Shown: in pieces, positions 43,830-54,101 of the stretch
How positions within the stretch are numbered: the first letter of the stretch is position 1
Layout of the letters: every line of letters begins with the position of its first letter
Assembly (NCBI RefSeq): GCF_028618695.1
Contig: NZ_JAQIVI010000034.1
Location: 1-64,000, forward strand
DNA length: 64,000 nt
Source: Natrinema soli
Lineage (GTDB): Archaea; Halobacteriota; Halobacteria; Halobacteriales; Natrialbaceae
Direction: 5' to 3'
Notes under the pieces: model-generated
Database searches by the model: none
What the model was told of the DNA's origin: nothing
The model's input: only the letters and a program-made list of their open reading frames with translations
Translations under genes and position numbers: made by a program

Positions 43830-44040
43830 TCTCGTTTCGGACGGTTGAGTGCATTTGCCGTGTTATCGTAGTCAGCATTCGACCTATGTGCGTGCGGGTC
43901 GAAAACGTCGCGTAATCTGTCGACGAGGAGGTTGAATCCGAAGACAGTCGATTTGAGCAAGATGATCGGCCACAACCGGTACCAGATCGCATTACAGAGA
44001 TGGCCGCGGGCAACAGAGATCATGGACCTCCAGTCCGGCG
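43830..44040 (-). pseudogene. ABC-type peptide/nickel transporter permease, C-terminal fragment
   Basis: The minus frame reads GHLCNAIWYRLWPIILLKST, then VFGFNLLVDRLRDVFDPHAH. The FGFNLL-D-LRD--DP ending is the usual C-terminus of DppC/OppC permeases. Nothing upstream remains in frame. The rest, to 44756, is about 700 bp without a supported gene. Confidence 0.5.
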
Positions 44041-44756
44041 CTGGCGGTCGTAGTAATGCAAAAACTATTCAAAATAGATACGCGTGATCGCCCAACTATC
44101 CACCCGCGAATTGTGAGAACGGTCGATACGAATTTCAAGATCATGAGGCCATTTTAACATATTCTGTCCCGTATAGCTACTCCGATACCCAATTCCAATC
44201 GGGCGATAGAGGCCGGAATTCGGATTAATAAACGAGAAATCGGGCTCTTCGAGATTGTGCGTCTCCGTTGGTTAGTGCAGAAACGTAGCTACTGAATCGA
44301 TTCCATACCGACTACGCAACGCGCTGTTGAGGATCAACTTTGTCCCAGTACTATTGTAGTATATAATCAATATACTGTTAATCTTGACAGTGGTCTTATC
44401 ACCAGCGGCCCACGACGACTGTGCCGCCCTCAGGAAAATCAGATCTCTGAGATCTACACGAGAGCAAGGCTTTTGTGAACGTCAGCGGGCTGGAGCCACT
44501 GTCACCTAATCGGCATACTCGGCCCTAGACTGGCCCATGCGAGCGTTAGACGGCTAATTCAGCTACAATCATTGTTGTCTCGCGGAACGAACATTCGGAA
44601 CTTCCTCGGTAACCCGGTTCAAACCGACGCTTAGCTGAGTTGATCGACAGTGCTGTGATCGTCTCGATCGTGTGACGGGCGAGTAAGGTGAGAACGAAAG
44701 TGCGACTCGCCACGAATGCTATCTTAGAGCCGGAGACGTAACCCCCCAGAGCTTGC

Positions 44757-46493
44757 TCAGAAGAGTCCAGGGAAGATCACGTAGCTGAACACGGTCGCGA
44801 CGAGACCGACGCCGACTGCGTAGTAGATGAGCGGAATCAGGTTCAACCGCATGACTCGCCCCTCACTGCCGACGAGGCCGACGGTCGCCAGTGCGGCCAC
44901 GACGTTGTGGATCGCCACGAGGTTCCCGATGGCACCCCCGACGGCTTGTGCGCCGACCATGAGCTGGGTCGGCAGTCCGATTTGCGATGCGGCTTCGAAC
45001 TGGAATCCGCCGAACGTAATGTTCGACACCGTGTTCGAACCGGCCATTGCGGCACCGAGTGCACCGATGAGCGGAGCGATGAACGGGTATGCAGGGCCGA
45101 CGGCGTTGGCGGTCGCCTGCGCTAGTACGAAGATCATGCTTTCGGTGCCGTCGGCGTGAGCGCCGGACTGGAGCATCACTTGCACCATCGCGATAACGAA
45201 CAGGAGCGCGATCAGGGGAGCGACGAGTTTCTGCCCCGCCTCCGACCAAGCGGCTTTGATCTCCTCGCCGGACATGTTGTACAGCGGGATCGCTGCCAGC
45301 GCACAGACGAACAGCCAGAACCCGGGGACATACACCCAGTCAACACCGCCGCTGAGGCCCGTTCCGAGGATATCGTTCCACTGAGTACCGAACTGCTGGA
45401 GGACCGAGGGAAGTGGATCGACGACTCGAGTGACGACGAGCAGGCTAACAAGCAGAATGTACGGCGTCCAGGCGCGGAGAAGCGACATGCTCTCCGTCGT
45501 AACGCCGCCATCAGCGGCGGTCGCGTCGCCAGTGCCGCTTCCCACTCCGGGTGAATTGGCCTGTCCGGGCTCGATAGTTCCGACCCAGTGGGCGGGCCAT
45601 TCCTCGCGGTCCGGGAAATCCCACTCTTCGTCCGGCACGAAGTATCCAGCCTTCAGCGCGGTGACGACGATCGCACCACCGACCATCGCTCCGATTAGGC
45701 TGGGGAATTCGGCGCTGATCTGTGCCGACAACCAGTACGGGATGACGAACGAGATCCCAGAGAACAGACACAGCGGTGCGACCTCCCAAGCCGGTTCGAG
45801 GCTACGTTCCTCCGTATCGCCGAAGAAGTAGACGACCATCCCGACCGCGAACAGCGGCATAACGAATCCGATGAGCGTGTGGTAGGTCGCCGCCCAGACC
45901 GCGACCTCAAGTGAGTACTGTTCGACGGTGAATCCGCCCGCATTGATCGCCGTGCTGGTGGCCTGGGTGGACCCCAGCGGGTCTTGGATTCCGATAACAA
46001 TCGGAGTTCCAACCGCACCGTACGTGACGGCGAGAATGTGACCGACTAGTCCGGCGATCACGGCGGCAAGCGCCGGGAATCCGAGCGCCAACAGGAGCGG
46101 TGCAACGACCGCAGCGGGCGTTCCGAAGCCTGCTGCTCCCTCGATGAACGCTGCGAGGAAGAAGCCGAGCAGGATGATTTGGACGCGTCGGTCGTCGCTG
46201 ATCGTCGCGATCCCCTGGTTGATCCGATCGAACGCACCGGCCTGCATCAGCGTATAGAGGAGGAGTAACGCGCCGAAAACGATCCAGAGAATTTGGATTG
46301 CCGTCATTGCCCCGACCGCCGAAGCGGCAAAAAGGTACTCTCCGGGCATATCCCAGACGAAAAAACCGACGATCAATGCCGCAGCGTACGCGATCGGCAT
46401 CGCCCGTGTCGCCGGCCATAGCAGTCCGACGAGTAATATACCCGCGAGTAAGAGCGGCGTCGCGGCCAACAAGAGTTCGACGGCACTAGCCAT
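44757..46493 (-). CDS. lctP: L-lactate permease (LctP family)
   Basis: About 578 aa from ATG 46493 (frame open to 46520). Some 12-14 membrane spans with the family motifs GAAGFGTPAAVVAPLLLALG, TYGAVGTPIVIGIQ and the C-terminal GAAMAGSNTVSNITFGGFQF, ASQIGLPTQLMVGAQAVGGA, IGNLVAIHNVVAALATVGL. It imports lactate or glycolate with protons. The neighbouring D-lactate dehydrogenase remnant supports a former lactate-use cluster. The central acidic loop near residue 330 (TGDATAADGG) is a haloarchaeal insertion. Confidence 0.92.
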   Translation of the reverse strand: MASAVELLLAATPLLLAGILLVGLLWPATRAMPIAYAAALIVGFFVWDMPGEYLFAASAVGAMTAIQILWIVFGALLLLYTLMQAGAFDRINQGIATISDDRRVQIILLGFFLAAFIEGAAGFGTPAAVVAPLLLALGFPALAAVIAGLVGHILAVTYGAVGTPIVIGIQDPLGSTQATSTAINAGGFTVEQYSLEVAVWAATYHTLIGFVMPLFAVGMVVYFFGDTEERSLEPAWEVAPLCLFSGISFVIPYWLSAQISAEFPSLIGAMVGGAIVVTALKAGYFVPDEEWDFPDREEWPAHWVGTIEPGQANSPGVGSGTGDATAADGGVTTESMSLLRAWTPYILLVSLLVVTRVVDPLPSVLQQFGTQWNDILGTGLSGGVDWVYVPGFWLFVCALAAIPLYNMSGEEIKAAWSEAGQKLVAPLIALLFVIAMVQVMLQSGAHADGTESMIFVLAQATANAVGPAYPFIAPLIGALGAAMAGSNTVSNITFGGFQFEAASQIGLPTQLMVGAQAVGGAIGNLVAIHNVVAALATVGLVGSEGRVMRLNLIPLIYYAVGVGLVATVFSYVIFPGLF

Positions 46494-47117
46494 TCTGACC
46501 ACCCCCCTCGCGGCGTTCAATCGTCGGAAATGTGTACACTACCTCAGTGCCATAGTGGATCGAACTTGGCATAGGATGAAAACAATCATTTCGTATTTAT
46601 AATTGTCGACCGTTAACACACGTCGTTCGGTTATCGATGTCAAGGAGTCCTTCTCGCCGTAGAGAACATCATTTATTCGTATATAATAGTAAATATCGAG
46701 ATACACAACACATATGTTAGACTCTTCCGCACCTTTCCACGAATTATCAGATGCGTAGACGCTTATAATAGACGAATCGGATGGATAACGCAGCCAATGC
46801 TGTGTCCGATCGAGTTCGTGTCTAGACCGGAGCCGCAGTCGGGAGAATTCCAGGATCGATTGACCGCAGCACGACGGTTTGTACGGGGAATATACATGTA
46901 TAGATTGAGGTAGGTATTCACACTGGCTGTTCAATCGCAAGTCGGACGCCGGTCACGCAATATGGCATCGATGAGGGGAAACCGAAACCGATCGCGAGGT
47001 CATCAACTGCATACCACTATCGGTACGACGTGTGAACGAACAGTGGGATGGCCGGCTTCGAAGCATCGAACTACGTACTGGCACCGACTCGTGTAGGACC
47101 ACGAATCGCGGAGACAA
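46494..47117. other. Intergenic region
   Basis: About 620 bp, AT-rich near 46560-46740. No ORF with native composition and no repeat shared with other parts of the window. Confidence 0.5.
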
Positions 47118-47987
47118 CTACGAGGCCATGAGCAATTCGTTCACTTTCTCGATCGGATGTGGTGGCTGGTTGTTTCGGGTTTCGCGATCGTTGATCTGGC
47201 TTCGGCACGACGCACCGGGTGCGACCGGTGTCCCGTCGCTCGCGTCGAACTTCTCGAAGAGTCGCTCGGCAATCGACTTCGAGAGGTCATAGTGTTCGGC
47301 CTCGTAGCCGAACGAACCGGCCATGCCACAGCAGCTGGAGTCGATCGGATCAACCGTGTAGCCGGCGCGCCGGAGGACGCCGACCGCGTGGTGGTCCGTA
47401 TCGATTGCCTTCTGATGGCAGTGACCGTGGTAGGCAAGGGTTTCGTCCGTCTTCTCGAGAGGTAACTCTCCGACGAGCCGGTACGCGTCCATGTACTCGC
47501 TGATACCGTACGCGTGAGCGGCGACGGTTTCCGCCTCTGGCGTGTCCACGAGATCGCGGTACTCGTCTTGGAACACCACCGCGTCGGACGGTTCGACAGC
47601 GATAATCTCGTATCCGTCCTCGATGTACTCGGTGAAGAGATCGATGTTGTCCCGGGCGCGGGCATCAGCCTTGTCGAGCATCCCGACCGAGAATGCCGCA
47701 CGGCCGCTCGGAGCGACATTGTCTGGGATCTCGACATGGACGCCGGCCGACTCCAGGACACGCACGGCGGCCTTTCCGGGCCGGGTGTAGTTGTAGTTCG
47801 TGTAGGTGTCAGGGAACAGCAGCACCTTTCGGTTGGCCTCTTCAGGGTTCACCCGTGATCCGCTCTCGGCGAACCACTCTTGAAGCGATTCGCTCTCGAA
47901 CGAGGGCAGCGTCCGTTCGGGGGCGATACCGGCGACTCTCTCCATCACGCGGCGGCTTCCGGGAAGCGTCGGGCACTGACTGGTCAA
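47118..47987 (-). pseudogene. D-lactate dehydrogenase/FAD-FeS oxidase, C-terminal part (5' truncated)
   Basis: 289 codons covering the linker (LPGSRRVMERVAGIAPERTL) and the CCG-type cysteine-rich domains: LLFPDTYTNYNYTRPGKAAV, VEPSDAVVFQDEYRDLVDTP, LAYHGHCHQKAIDTDHHAVG and DSSCCGMAGSFGYEAEHYDL. A full enzyme would add an FAD_binding_4 domain and ferredoxin-like clusters, about 1000 aa in all. The 5' part ends at an IS66 remnant at about 48000. It probably once oxidised the lactate brought in by LctP. Confidence 0.85.
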
Positions 47988-48011
47988 TCACTTTTTCTAA
48001 CCCTCTGCGTC

Positions 48012-48990
48012 CTATCCGGTGATTTCTGCTCGCTCACGCTGCGACAGGTCGGTCTCCAGCCGAGTCTGGAGACCGACGTACAGCTGTTTGAGATCACGGT
48101 AGATCGGGACCGCCTCGTCCTGTTTTGTGGCCGCGTCTTCAGCTTCTCGGAGAATATGTGCCCAGCACCGCTGGAGATTGCTGCTGAAGGCCGGAAAGGC
48201 CGTCCATCCGTCACAAATGACCGTTCCCGCGAAGTCCTCGCCGAGGACTTCCGCGGGAATATCATTCCCACGACTTTCTCTCTCTGACCGTGTATAACGT
48301 GTTCTGGGCGGTCCTAAACGTCCAGATCCACGCTTGCTCACCGTCGCGTTTGACGCCTGTTTCGTCAATGTGGACCACGTCAGCATCTTGGATCTCTCGA
48401 CGGATTTGCTCATACTCACAGGGGCCGGCGCGCGCAGCGCGCTCGGTCGCGTGCCACGCGGACACGCCTGAGAGTTCCAGCCCGTGCAGTTTCTCGAAGC
48501 GATCAACCATCTTCCGGTAGGGAAGGCGGTGATTGTACCGAGAAAGTGCTGATTGATCGATGAGGTTCATCCCGAACTGCCCCTCATCGGGGCAGTCGGG
48601 GTGTGTAGCAACCGTCTCTGTACCGCAGGAGTGGCACTGGTAGCAGTGGCGGTTGTACTGGGTAACCTTGGAGGCTGCGGGTCCGGTATCTCCTCAACGG
48701 GCCGGTGGGCGTCAGCCCCCGACTCGTCGAAATGTTTACCACACTCAGGACAACAGTCACAAATGACCTCGACTTCTTCGTCGAGATTATCTGTAGAACG
48801 CCACTCTGGATCGTGACCGTCCTTTCGGCCGGGAGTGCCGCCGTCAGTTCGGATATCGCCGTCTTCGTCGTCCTGCGAGGTTGGGGACTTGTCGGACCCC
48901 GACCGTCGCTTACTTGGCGGCGTATGCGGATTTTCGTACTTGCGAAGCCGTGCTTCGAGTTCATATTATTTTTTGAATAGTATTCAAAAC
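48012..48990 (-). pseudogene. IS66-family transposase, frameshifted and truncated
   Basis: In minus-strand order: a Ser/Lys-rich start (LRKYENPHTPPSKRRSGSDK), the zf-IS66 knuckle (VICDCCPECGKHFDESGADA), a shift near 48675, then MNLIDQSALSRYNHRLPYRK, GVSAWHATERAARAGPCEYE, DADVVHIDETGVKRDGEQAW, a shift near 48275, and VICDGWTAFPAFSSNLQRCW, AHILREAEDAATKQDEA. It stops at about 48012 without the C-terminal domain. It lies where the lactate dehydrogenase was cut. Confidence 0.8.
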
Positions 48991-49261
48991 AGACTGATCG
49001 GCACGACCAATGGTATCTGTTGTTGGGATGTCACAACGATGTCGTTTCCTCGAGAACATGCTGCGGGTACCGCCGCTTCATCACGCTCGCCGAGCGAGTT
49101 TCCGAGCAGGTAAACCGACACCCACTCACTCATAGCTCACTTCTTAGGCCAGTCCGACTATCCGTTCTTTATGGGTCTTCTCATCTGCTGGTCCGTATTG
49201 AGACCATACTGCGTACCGTTCCCTAGAGAAGGAATTACACACGTATGTATGTAAGAACAAC
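48991..49261. other. Intergenic region
   Basis: About 270 bp at the boundary between the IS66 remnant and the proline-use cluster. Nothing is supported. Confidence 0.5.
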
Positions 49262-50038
49262 TCAGAATAGGTCCGCCTCGAGCGCGTCGATCTCGTCGCT
49301 CAGTAGTTGTGCGATCTCCTCGGTCGTTGCCTCGTCGACGGCCATGCGATAGGTTGGGCCGCCGATGGAGAACGCACCGATCACGTCGCCGTCGGGGCTC
49401 GTTACCGACGCGCCGATGGATCGGTAGCCATCGATCAGTTCCTCGTCGTTCGTCGCGTACCCGCGGTCACGGATTGCCTCGAGTTCGTCGAAGAGAGCCG
49501 ATTCCACAGTGATAGTGTGCTCGGTCGTGGCAGGAAGCCCCCATCGGTCGACGATGTCTCGAACGCGCGATTCGGGCATCGAGGCCAGCATGGCTTTTCC
49601 CGAGGCGCAGTTGTGCATGTGAAAGCGGTTACCCGCCCGGAACGGACTCGATTCTGGCAGCCCCCCGCGAGCGGACTCACCGATCGCGTACTCGAGGGAG
49701 TAGGCGCCGCCGTTCTCTTCGACGATGAAGTCAGCTTCGTTGCCCGTCTGTTCGGCGAGGGCATAGACGCGCCGTCGAGCCGTTGCGTACAACGGATTGC
49801 GGGTGCGCGCGTGCTCGCTGAACGGGAGAAACTGGAGCCCGATGTGGTAGGTATCGCCATCGCGGACGAGGAATCCCTCGTCGACCAGCGTGTGGAGGTG
49901 GTTGTGGACGGTGCTCTTTGCCATCTCGAGGCGATCCGCCAGCTCGCTCAGCGTCGCGCCGTCGCTGTCGTGGACCGCGCGAACGAGCGCGATCGACGCT
50001 TTCGTCGTCTTGACCGGGCGAGGGCCGTCGTCCGTCAT
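49262..50038 (-). CDS. IclR-family transcriptional regulator
   Basis: 258 aa: winged helix at about residues 10-75 (ASIALVRAVHDSDGATLSEL, ADRLEMAKSTVHNHLHTLVD) and effector domain (HNCASGKAMLASMPESRVRD). A 17-bp palindrome lies 33 bp before the ATG and two more copies lie between this gene and the aldehyde dehydrogenase start. It is adjacent to the proline-use genes and could govern them. Confidence 0.92.
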   Translation of the reverse strand: MTDDGPRPVKTTKASIALVRAVHDSDGATLSELADRLEMAKSTVHNHLHTLVDEGFLVRDGDTYHIGLQFLPFSEHARTRNPLYATARRRVYALAEQTGNEADFIVEENGGAYSLEYAIGESARGGLPESSPFRAGNRFHMHNCASGKAMLASMPESRVRDIVDRWGLPATTEHTITVESALFDELEAIRDRGYATNDEELIDGYRSIGASVTSPDGDVIGAFSIGGPTYRMAVDEATTEEIAQLLSDEIDALEADLF

Positions 50039-50070
50039 GATTTGAATCGTCGCCGTACCTACGCATAAGC

Positions 50071-50087
50071 GTTCGGAATGTGTGAAC
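50071..50087. promoter_or_regulatory. Candidate IclR operator, site 1
   Basis: GTTCGGAATGTGTGAAC, an inverted repeat GTTC-N9-GAAC, 33 bp upstream of the iclR start. Sites 2 and 3 differ from it by one and three bases. Confidence 0.6.
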
Positions 50088-50255
50088 AGGCTTGGACGGG
50101 TCGTGATGACGGTTGTCGTTTAGTAGTTCGTTTCACAGCCCGAGGAATATTACTGGATGAATTATTTTATATTTTATACTACTGGTCGTGTGTTGGCAAT
50201 ATTTCTGTCCGTCTATCACTAGTAATCGATCGTGCCGTCTCCCGGTCGACCCGCC

Positions 50256-50272
50256 GTTCGGAATGCGTGAAC
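50256..50272. promoter_or_regulatory. Candidate IclR operator, site 2
   Basis: GTTCGGAATGCGTGAAC, 16/17 identical to site 1, GTTC-N9-GAAC. Confidence 0.6.
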
Positions 50273-50347
50273 CAGTCGCGTCGTTCGGTAGTTGCAACTG
50301 TTACCCAGTGTGTGCCATACGGTGACGGACCACTCTTCAAACGGTTC

Positions 50348-50364
50348 GTTCACGTATTCGGAAC
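50348..50364. promoter_or_regulatory. Candidate IclR operator, site 3 (inverted)
   Basis: GTTCACGTATTCGGAAC; its reverse complement GTTCCGAATACGTGAAC matches site 2 at 15/17. Three copies in 300 bp make chance unlikely. The rest of 50039-50543 has no gene, apart from a short Cys-containing frame near 50480-50550 that I could not support. Confidence 0.55.
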
Positions 50365-50543
50365 GCCGATCCCGCGGCCGCTTCCGCGATCGGCCTACGA
50401 CGGTCGGTCCTACAGGCGGTTCGGCATCGATCGGATCGGTCGCCGATCGGCGCTAATCGGCACCGCAACGATCAGTCCGTCCGCACCGCTGGCACCACTC
50501 GCCCGAGACGCGGGCTCCTCGCCCGCAGAGGGGACAGGTCGTC

Positions 50544-52079
50544 TCAGTCATCGTCGATCGTGATATCAGCGGACAGCCCCTGTGCCATTTCGATGTCGTT
50601 CGAGTTATTCAGCGTCCACGCGGTCCGCTCGGTGACGGCCTCGATCACTTCGCGGCCGCTCGGATAGCCGTTGCCGGACTTCTTGACGCCGCCGAACGGC
50701 AGATGGACTTCCGCGCCGATACACGGCAGGTTGCCGTACGCGAGTCCGACCTCGGCGTTGTCGCGGTAGTAGTTGACCTCGCGGTAATCCTCGGAAATGA
50801 TCGCACCAGCGAGTCCGTACTCGGTGTCGTTGTGGATCTCGACGGCGTCCTCGATGTCGCCCGAGTACTCCATGAGCGCGACGTGGGGGCCGAAGACCTC
50901 CTCCTGCATACAGCGGAGGTCCGCCTCGTGGTCGGCTTCGTAGACGAACGGGCCGACCCAGTGGCCGTCCTCGTGACCCTCTGGAATCTCGTCGTCGGCC
51001 AGTTCGTCGCGGTCGACGAGCACGTTGACGTCCTCGCTGCGAGCGAGCTCGTTGTACTCGAGGACCTTCTCCTTGTGCTCGCCCTCGACGAGCGGGCCCA
51101 TGAAGGTGTCCTCGGCGAGCGGGTCGTCGACGGCGACGTTCGCGGCGATGTCGACGAAGCGCTCCTTGAACTCGTCGTAGACGTTCTCGTGGACGATCAG
51201 ACGCTCGGCGGAGACACAGCGCTGACCGGTCGTCTTGAACGAACTCATCACGGCCGAGTGGACGGCCGTGTCGAGGTCGGCTTCGTCGGTGACGACGACG
51301 GCGTTCTTGCCGCCCATCTCGCAGGCCGCGAGTTTGCCGGGCTGTTCGGCGACGGTCCGGCCGACCTGCTGGCCGACCTCCGCCGAGCCGGTAAAGAGGA
51401 CGGTGTCGACGCGCGAGTCCTCGACGATGGCTTCGCCGGCGTCGCCGAAGCCCTGAATCATGTTGAAGACGCCGTCCGGGATGCCGCTCTCCTCGAACAT
51501 TTCGGCGACGATCTGGGCGCACCACGGCGTCTGTTCGGCGGGCTTCCACACGACGGTGTTTCCCTCGACCAGCGAGACGGCCATGTGCCAGAACGGGATC
51601 GCGACGGGGAAGTTCCACGGCGTGATACAGCCGACGACGCCGCGGGGCTTGCGCCGCATGTACGCGTCCTTGCTTCCGATTTCGGACGGAACGACGTCCC
51701 CGTGCGGGTGACGGGCGTTCCCGGCTGCCCACTCGACCATGTGTGCGGCCTCGACGACGTCGGCTCGCCCTTCGGAGATCTCCTTACCACACTCCTTTGT
51801 GACGATTTCGCCGAGTTCGTCCGTCCGGTCACGGAGTTCCTGATAGATGTCCCAGAGGTACTCCGCACGGTCGATATGGGACAGTTCTTCCCACTCGTCT
51901 TGGACGCGTTCTGCGGACTCAAGGGCCGCGTCAACGTCGGCCTCGGTTCCGCGGTGGAAGGTCCGCAGCGTTTCGCCAGTTGCAGGGTTCTCGCTCTCGA
52001 ACGTCTCGTCGCCCTCGCCTTCGGTCCACTCGCCGTCGATGTAGTGACGGTTGGGCTGGGCTGTCGTCTGCTGGCTCAT
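50544..52079 (-). CDS. Aldehyde dehydrogenase, probably 1-pyrroline-5-carboxylate dehydrogenase
   Basis: 511 aa NAD(P)-dependent enzyme. Catalytic Cys288 is in FKTTGQRCVSAERL, general-base Glu254 in AACEMGGKNAVV, and the NAD fold motif FTGSAEVGQQVG near 229-240; Asn156 is in ITPWNFPVA. Context makes it the second step of proline breakdown (P5C to glutamate): proline dehydrogenase and PutP are encoded 1-4 kb away. From sequence alone other semialdehydes are possible. The ATG is at 52077-52079 and the gene is divergent from the HTH-10 regulator, sharing a 130-bp promoter region. Confidence 0.85.
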   Translation of the reverse strand: MSQQTTAQPNRHYIDGEWTEGEGDETFESENPATGETLRTFHRGTEADVDAALESAERVQDEWEELSHIDRAEYLWDIYQELRDRTDELGEIVTKECGKEISEGRADVVEAAHMVEWAAGNARHPHGDVVPSEIGSKDAYMRRKPRGVVGCITPWNFPVAIPFWHMAVSLVEGNTVVWKPAEQTPWCAQIVAEMFEESGIPDGVFNMIQGFGDAGEAIVEDSRVDTVLFTGSAEVGQQVGRTVAEQPGKLAACEMGGKNAVVVTDEADLDTAVHSAVMSSFKTTGQRCVSAERLIVHENVYDEFKERFVDIAANVAVDDPLAEDTFMGPLVEGEHKEKVLEYNELARSEDVNVLVDRDELADDEIPEGHEDGHWVGPFVYEADHEADLRCMQEEVFGPHVALMEYSGDIEDAVEIHNDTEYGLAGAIISEDYREVNYYRDNAEVGLAYGNLPCIGAEVHLPFGGVKKSGNGYPSGREVIEAVTERTAWTLNNSNDIEMAQGLSADITIDDD

Positions 52080-52212
52080 ACCGTATCAGTCACGGATCGT
52101 CAAGGAATAACCACGGCCTCCCATGGTCGGGACCGACTCGAGCGGGATCCACGGTGACCGTATTCAGTATGTTTATGTTGCTCACACCGAAACGGACGAG
52201 CAGAACCGACAC

Positions 52213-52941
52213 ATGAGCAGCACGAGTTCTACGGCGACGACGACGGGGGCAGACGGCACGCGACTCGCGCTCGAGATTTGGCATCCCGACTGCTGGGGGT
52301 TACAGGCGACCGAGGTGGTCGACGCCGGACTACTCGTCCACACCGTCCACCGAACCGTCGAGGAAACGGTCAAGGGCCACTTCACCGTCTACGCGGACAC
52401 GACGGCGCAACTCGACGAGTTCGTCGAATTCGCGAACGAGTCGCCGCTGACACACTCGACGGTCGAACTCGGCCAGCGCCCGACCAGTGCAGCACCGGAT
52501 CCCGGGAACGCGACCCGCGAACTCTTCGTCGAGTACGAGCCGGAACACAGTATCAGCGACACGCTCGTCTCGCACGGCTTTATTCACGACGCGTCGGTGC
52601 GCGTCGAACGCGGGCTCGAGCACTGGCCGGTCTTCGTCGCCGACGGTCGCCCCGAGATTCAGAGCCGACTCGAGAGCATCCGAGCCGAGACCGACGCAGA
52701 GATCTCGATCAGCAAAATCGCCTCGCCGGCGGGCGACTCGTCGGGAACGCCGGACCGGCTCGATCGGCTGACGCCCCGACAACGGGACGCGTTCGAACTC
52801 GCCTGCGAGCACAACTACTACGCGTGGCCGCGCGAGATCGACACGCGCGAACTCGCAGACGAACTCGGCGTCTCGAAGACGACGCTGCTCGAGCACCTCC
52901 GGAAAGCCGAAGCGAAACTGCTCAACCCGGACGAGTCCTGA
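52213..52941 (+). CDS. HTH-10 (bacterio-opsin-activator-like) regulator
   Basis: 242 aa from ATG 52213 (frame open from 52123). The N-terminal sensor part is beta-rich (LALEIWHPDCWGLQATEVVD, GHFTVYADTTAQLDEFVEFA), and the C-terminal HTH-10 domain is RLTPRQRDAFELACEHNYYA, then WPREIDTRELADELGVSKTT and LLEHLRKAEAKLL. It sits between the aldehyde dehydrogenase and proline dehydrogenase genes and is most likely their activator, analogous to other haloarchaeal put clusters. Confidence 0.85.
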   Translation: MSSTSSTATTTGADGTRLALEIWHPDCWGLQATEVVDAGLLVHTVHRTVEETVKGHFTVYADTTAQLDEFVEFANESPLTHSTVELGQRPTSAAPDPGNATRELFVEYEPEHSISDTLVSHGFIHDASVRVERGLEHWPVFVADGRPEIQSRLESIRAETDAEISISKIASPAGDSSGTPDRLDRLTPRQRDAFELACEHNYYAWPREIDTRELADELGVSKTTLLEHLRKAEAKLLNPDES

Positions 52942-53029
52942 TTGACTCCCCGATATTAATTCCTGACCGTGGCGGATGAATGTTTTGGTCGGGTATCGAT
53001 TTAGGGGGTTTGCGTGCCACCGACACGGT

Positions 53030-53869
53030 ATGATCCCCCCAATCACAAGCCGATTCGTCGCCGGAACGACCGTGCCCGGCACGCTGGATCACGTCTCCGA
53101 CTGTAACGAGTCGGGGATGGGTGGCATCGTCAACCTCCTCGGCGAACACTATCACGACCGCGAGCCCGCGGACGCGGACGCAGACGAGTACTGCCGTCTC
53201 GTTTCCGAACTGGGCGCTCGCGACCTGAACGGGTCCGTCTCAGTCAAACCGTCCCAGATCGGGATCGACGTCGGCCCCGAGGTCTTCACGGAGAACTTCG
53301 AACGGATCGTCGATGTCGCGGCCGAAGAAAACGTCTTCGTCTGGTGTGATATGGAAGACCACACGACGACCGACACGACCTTAGACGCCGTCGAATCGAC
53401 AGCCCAGAACCATCCCCACGGCGTCGGCGTCGCCATTCAGGCGAACCTCAAACGCACGGGCGACGACCTGCGCCGCCTCGCCGATGTTCCCGCGGCGGTC
53501 CGACTGGTTAAGGGCGCCTACGACGAGCCGTCCTCGGTCGCCTACGAGCGGAAAGAAGACGTCAACGAGGCGTATATCGAGCATCTCGAGTTCCTGTTCC
53601 AGGAGTTCGATCAGGGCATCGCGGTCGGAAGCCACGATCTGACGATGCTCGAGACTGCGATCAACCTTCACAAGGAGCACGACACCCCCTTCGAGATCCA
53701 GATGCTCATGGGCGTTCGCGAGGACGCCCAGCGCGACCTCGCCGCGGAGGGCTACGAAGTCAATCAGTACATCCCTTACGGCGACAAATGGATGCAGTAC
53801 TTCTACCGTCGGATCCGCGAGCGAAAGGAAAACGCCTTGTTCGCGCTTCGGGCCATCGTCGGAGTCTGA
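53030..53869 (+). CDS. Proline dehydrogenase
   Basis: 279 aa from ATG 53030 (frame open from 52976). A TIM-barrel flavoprotein with RLVKGAYDEPSSVAYERKED, VGSHDLTMLETAINLHKEHD, FEIQMLMGVREDAQRDLAAE and GYEVNQYIPYGDKWMQYFYR followed by RRIRERKENALF. The R-R-x(2)-E-R end binds proline's carboxylate in this family. It oxidises proline to P5C and passes electrons to quinone through FAD. It lies directly behind the HTH-10 regulator. Confidence 0.93.
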   Translation: MIPPITSRFVAGTTVPGTLDHVSDCNESGMGGIVNLLGEHYHDREPADADADEYCRLVSELGARDLNGSVSVKPSQIGIDVGPEVFTENFERIVDVAAEENVFVWCDMEDHTTTDTTLDAVESTAQNHPHGVGVAIQANLKRTGDDLRRLADVPAAVRLVKGAYDEPSSVAYERKEDVNEAYIEHLEFLFQEFDQGIAVGSHDLTMLETAINLHKEHDTPFEIQMLMGVREDAQRDLAAEGYEVNQYIPYGDKWMQYFYRRIRERKENALFALRAIVGV

Positions 53870-54101
53870 CTGACCCGTTTATCCATCGCGCGCGAGACGC
53901 GTTCTTCGGGTCCTACTCGAGACACGCTTCACGAGAGTTTCCCGACTCGACGGCAGCATCTCGTGGTACCCCACGGTCGACCGCTGACACCGAGTTCCCT
54001 GAGCGGCGACAGCGGCGCCACTCTCCTCGGGGCGACTAATCCACTATCAAAAAAGGGGCAAATTCGGTACGTTTATGTGTGGGTGGTAAGCACACACCTG
54101 T

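Noticed and set aside
46539..46940. 133-aa minus ORF between lctP and the dehydrogenase remnant
   Set aside because: Ser/Tyr/Arg-rich frame in AT-rich intergenic DNA without a ribosome site.
50703..52157. 484-aa open frame antisense to the aldehyde dehydrogenase
   Set aside because: Shadow frame: its Val/Asp/Leu-rich pattern mirrors the coding strand, which has the catalytic Cys and Glu.
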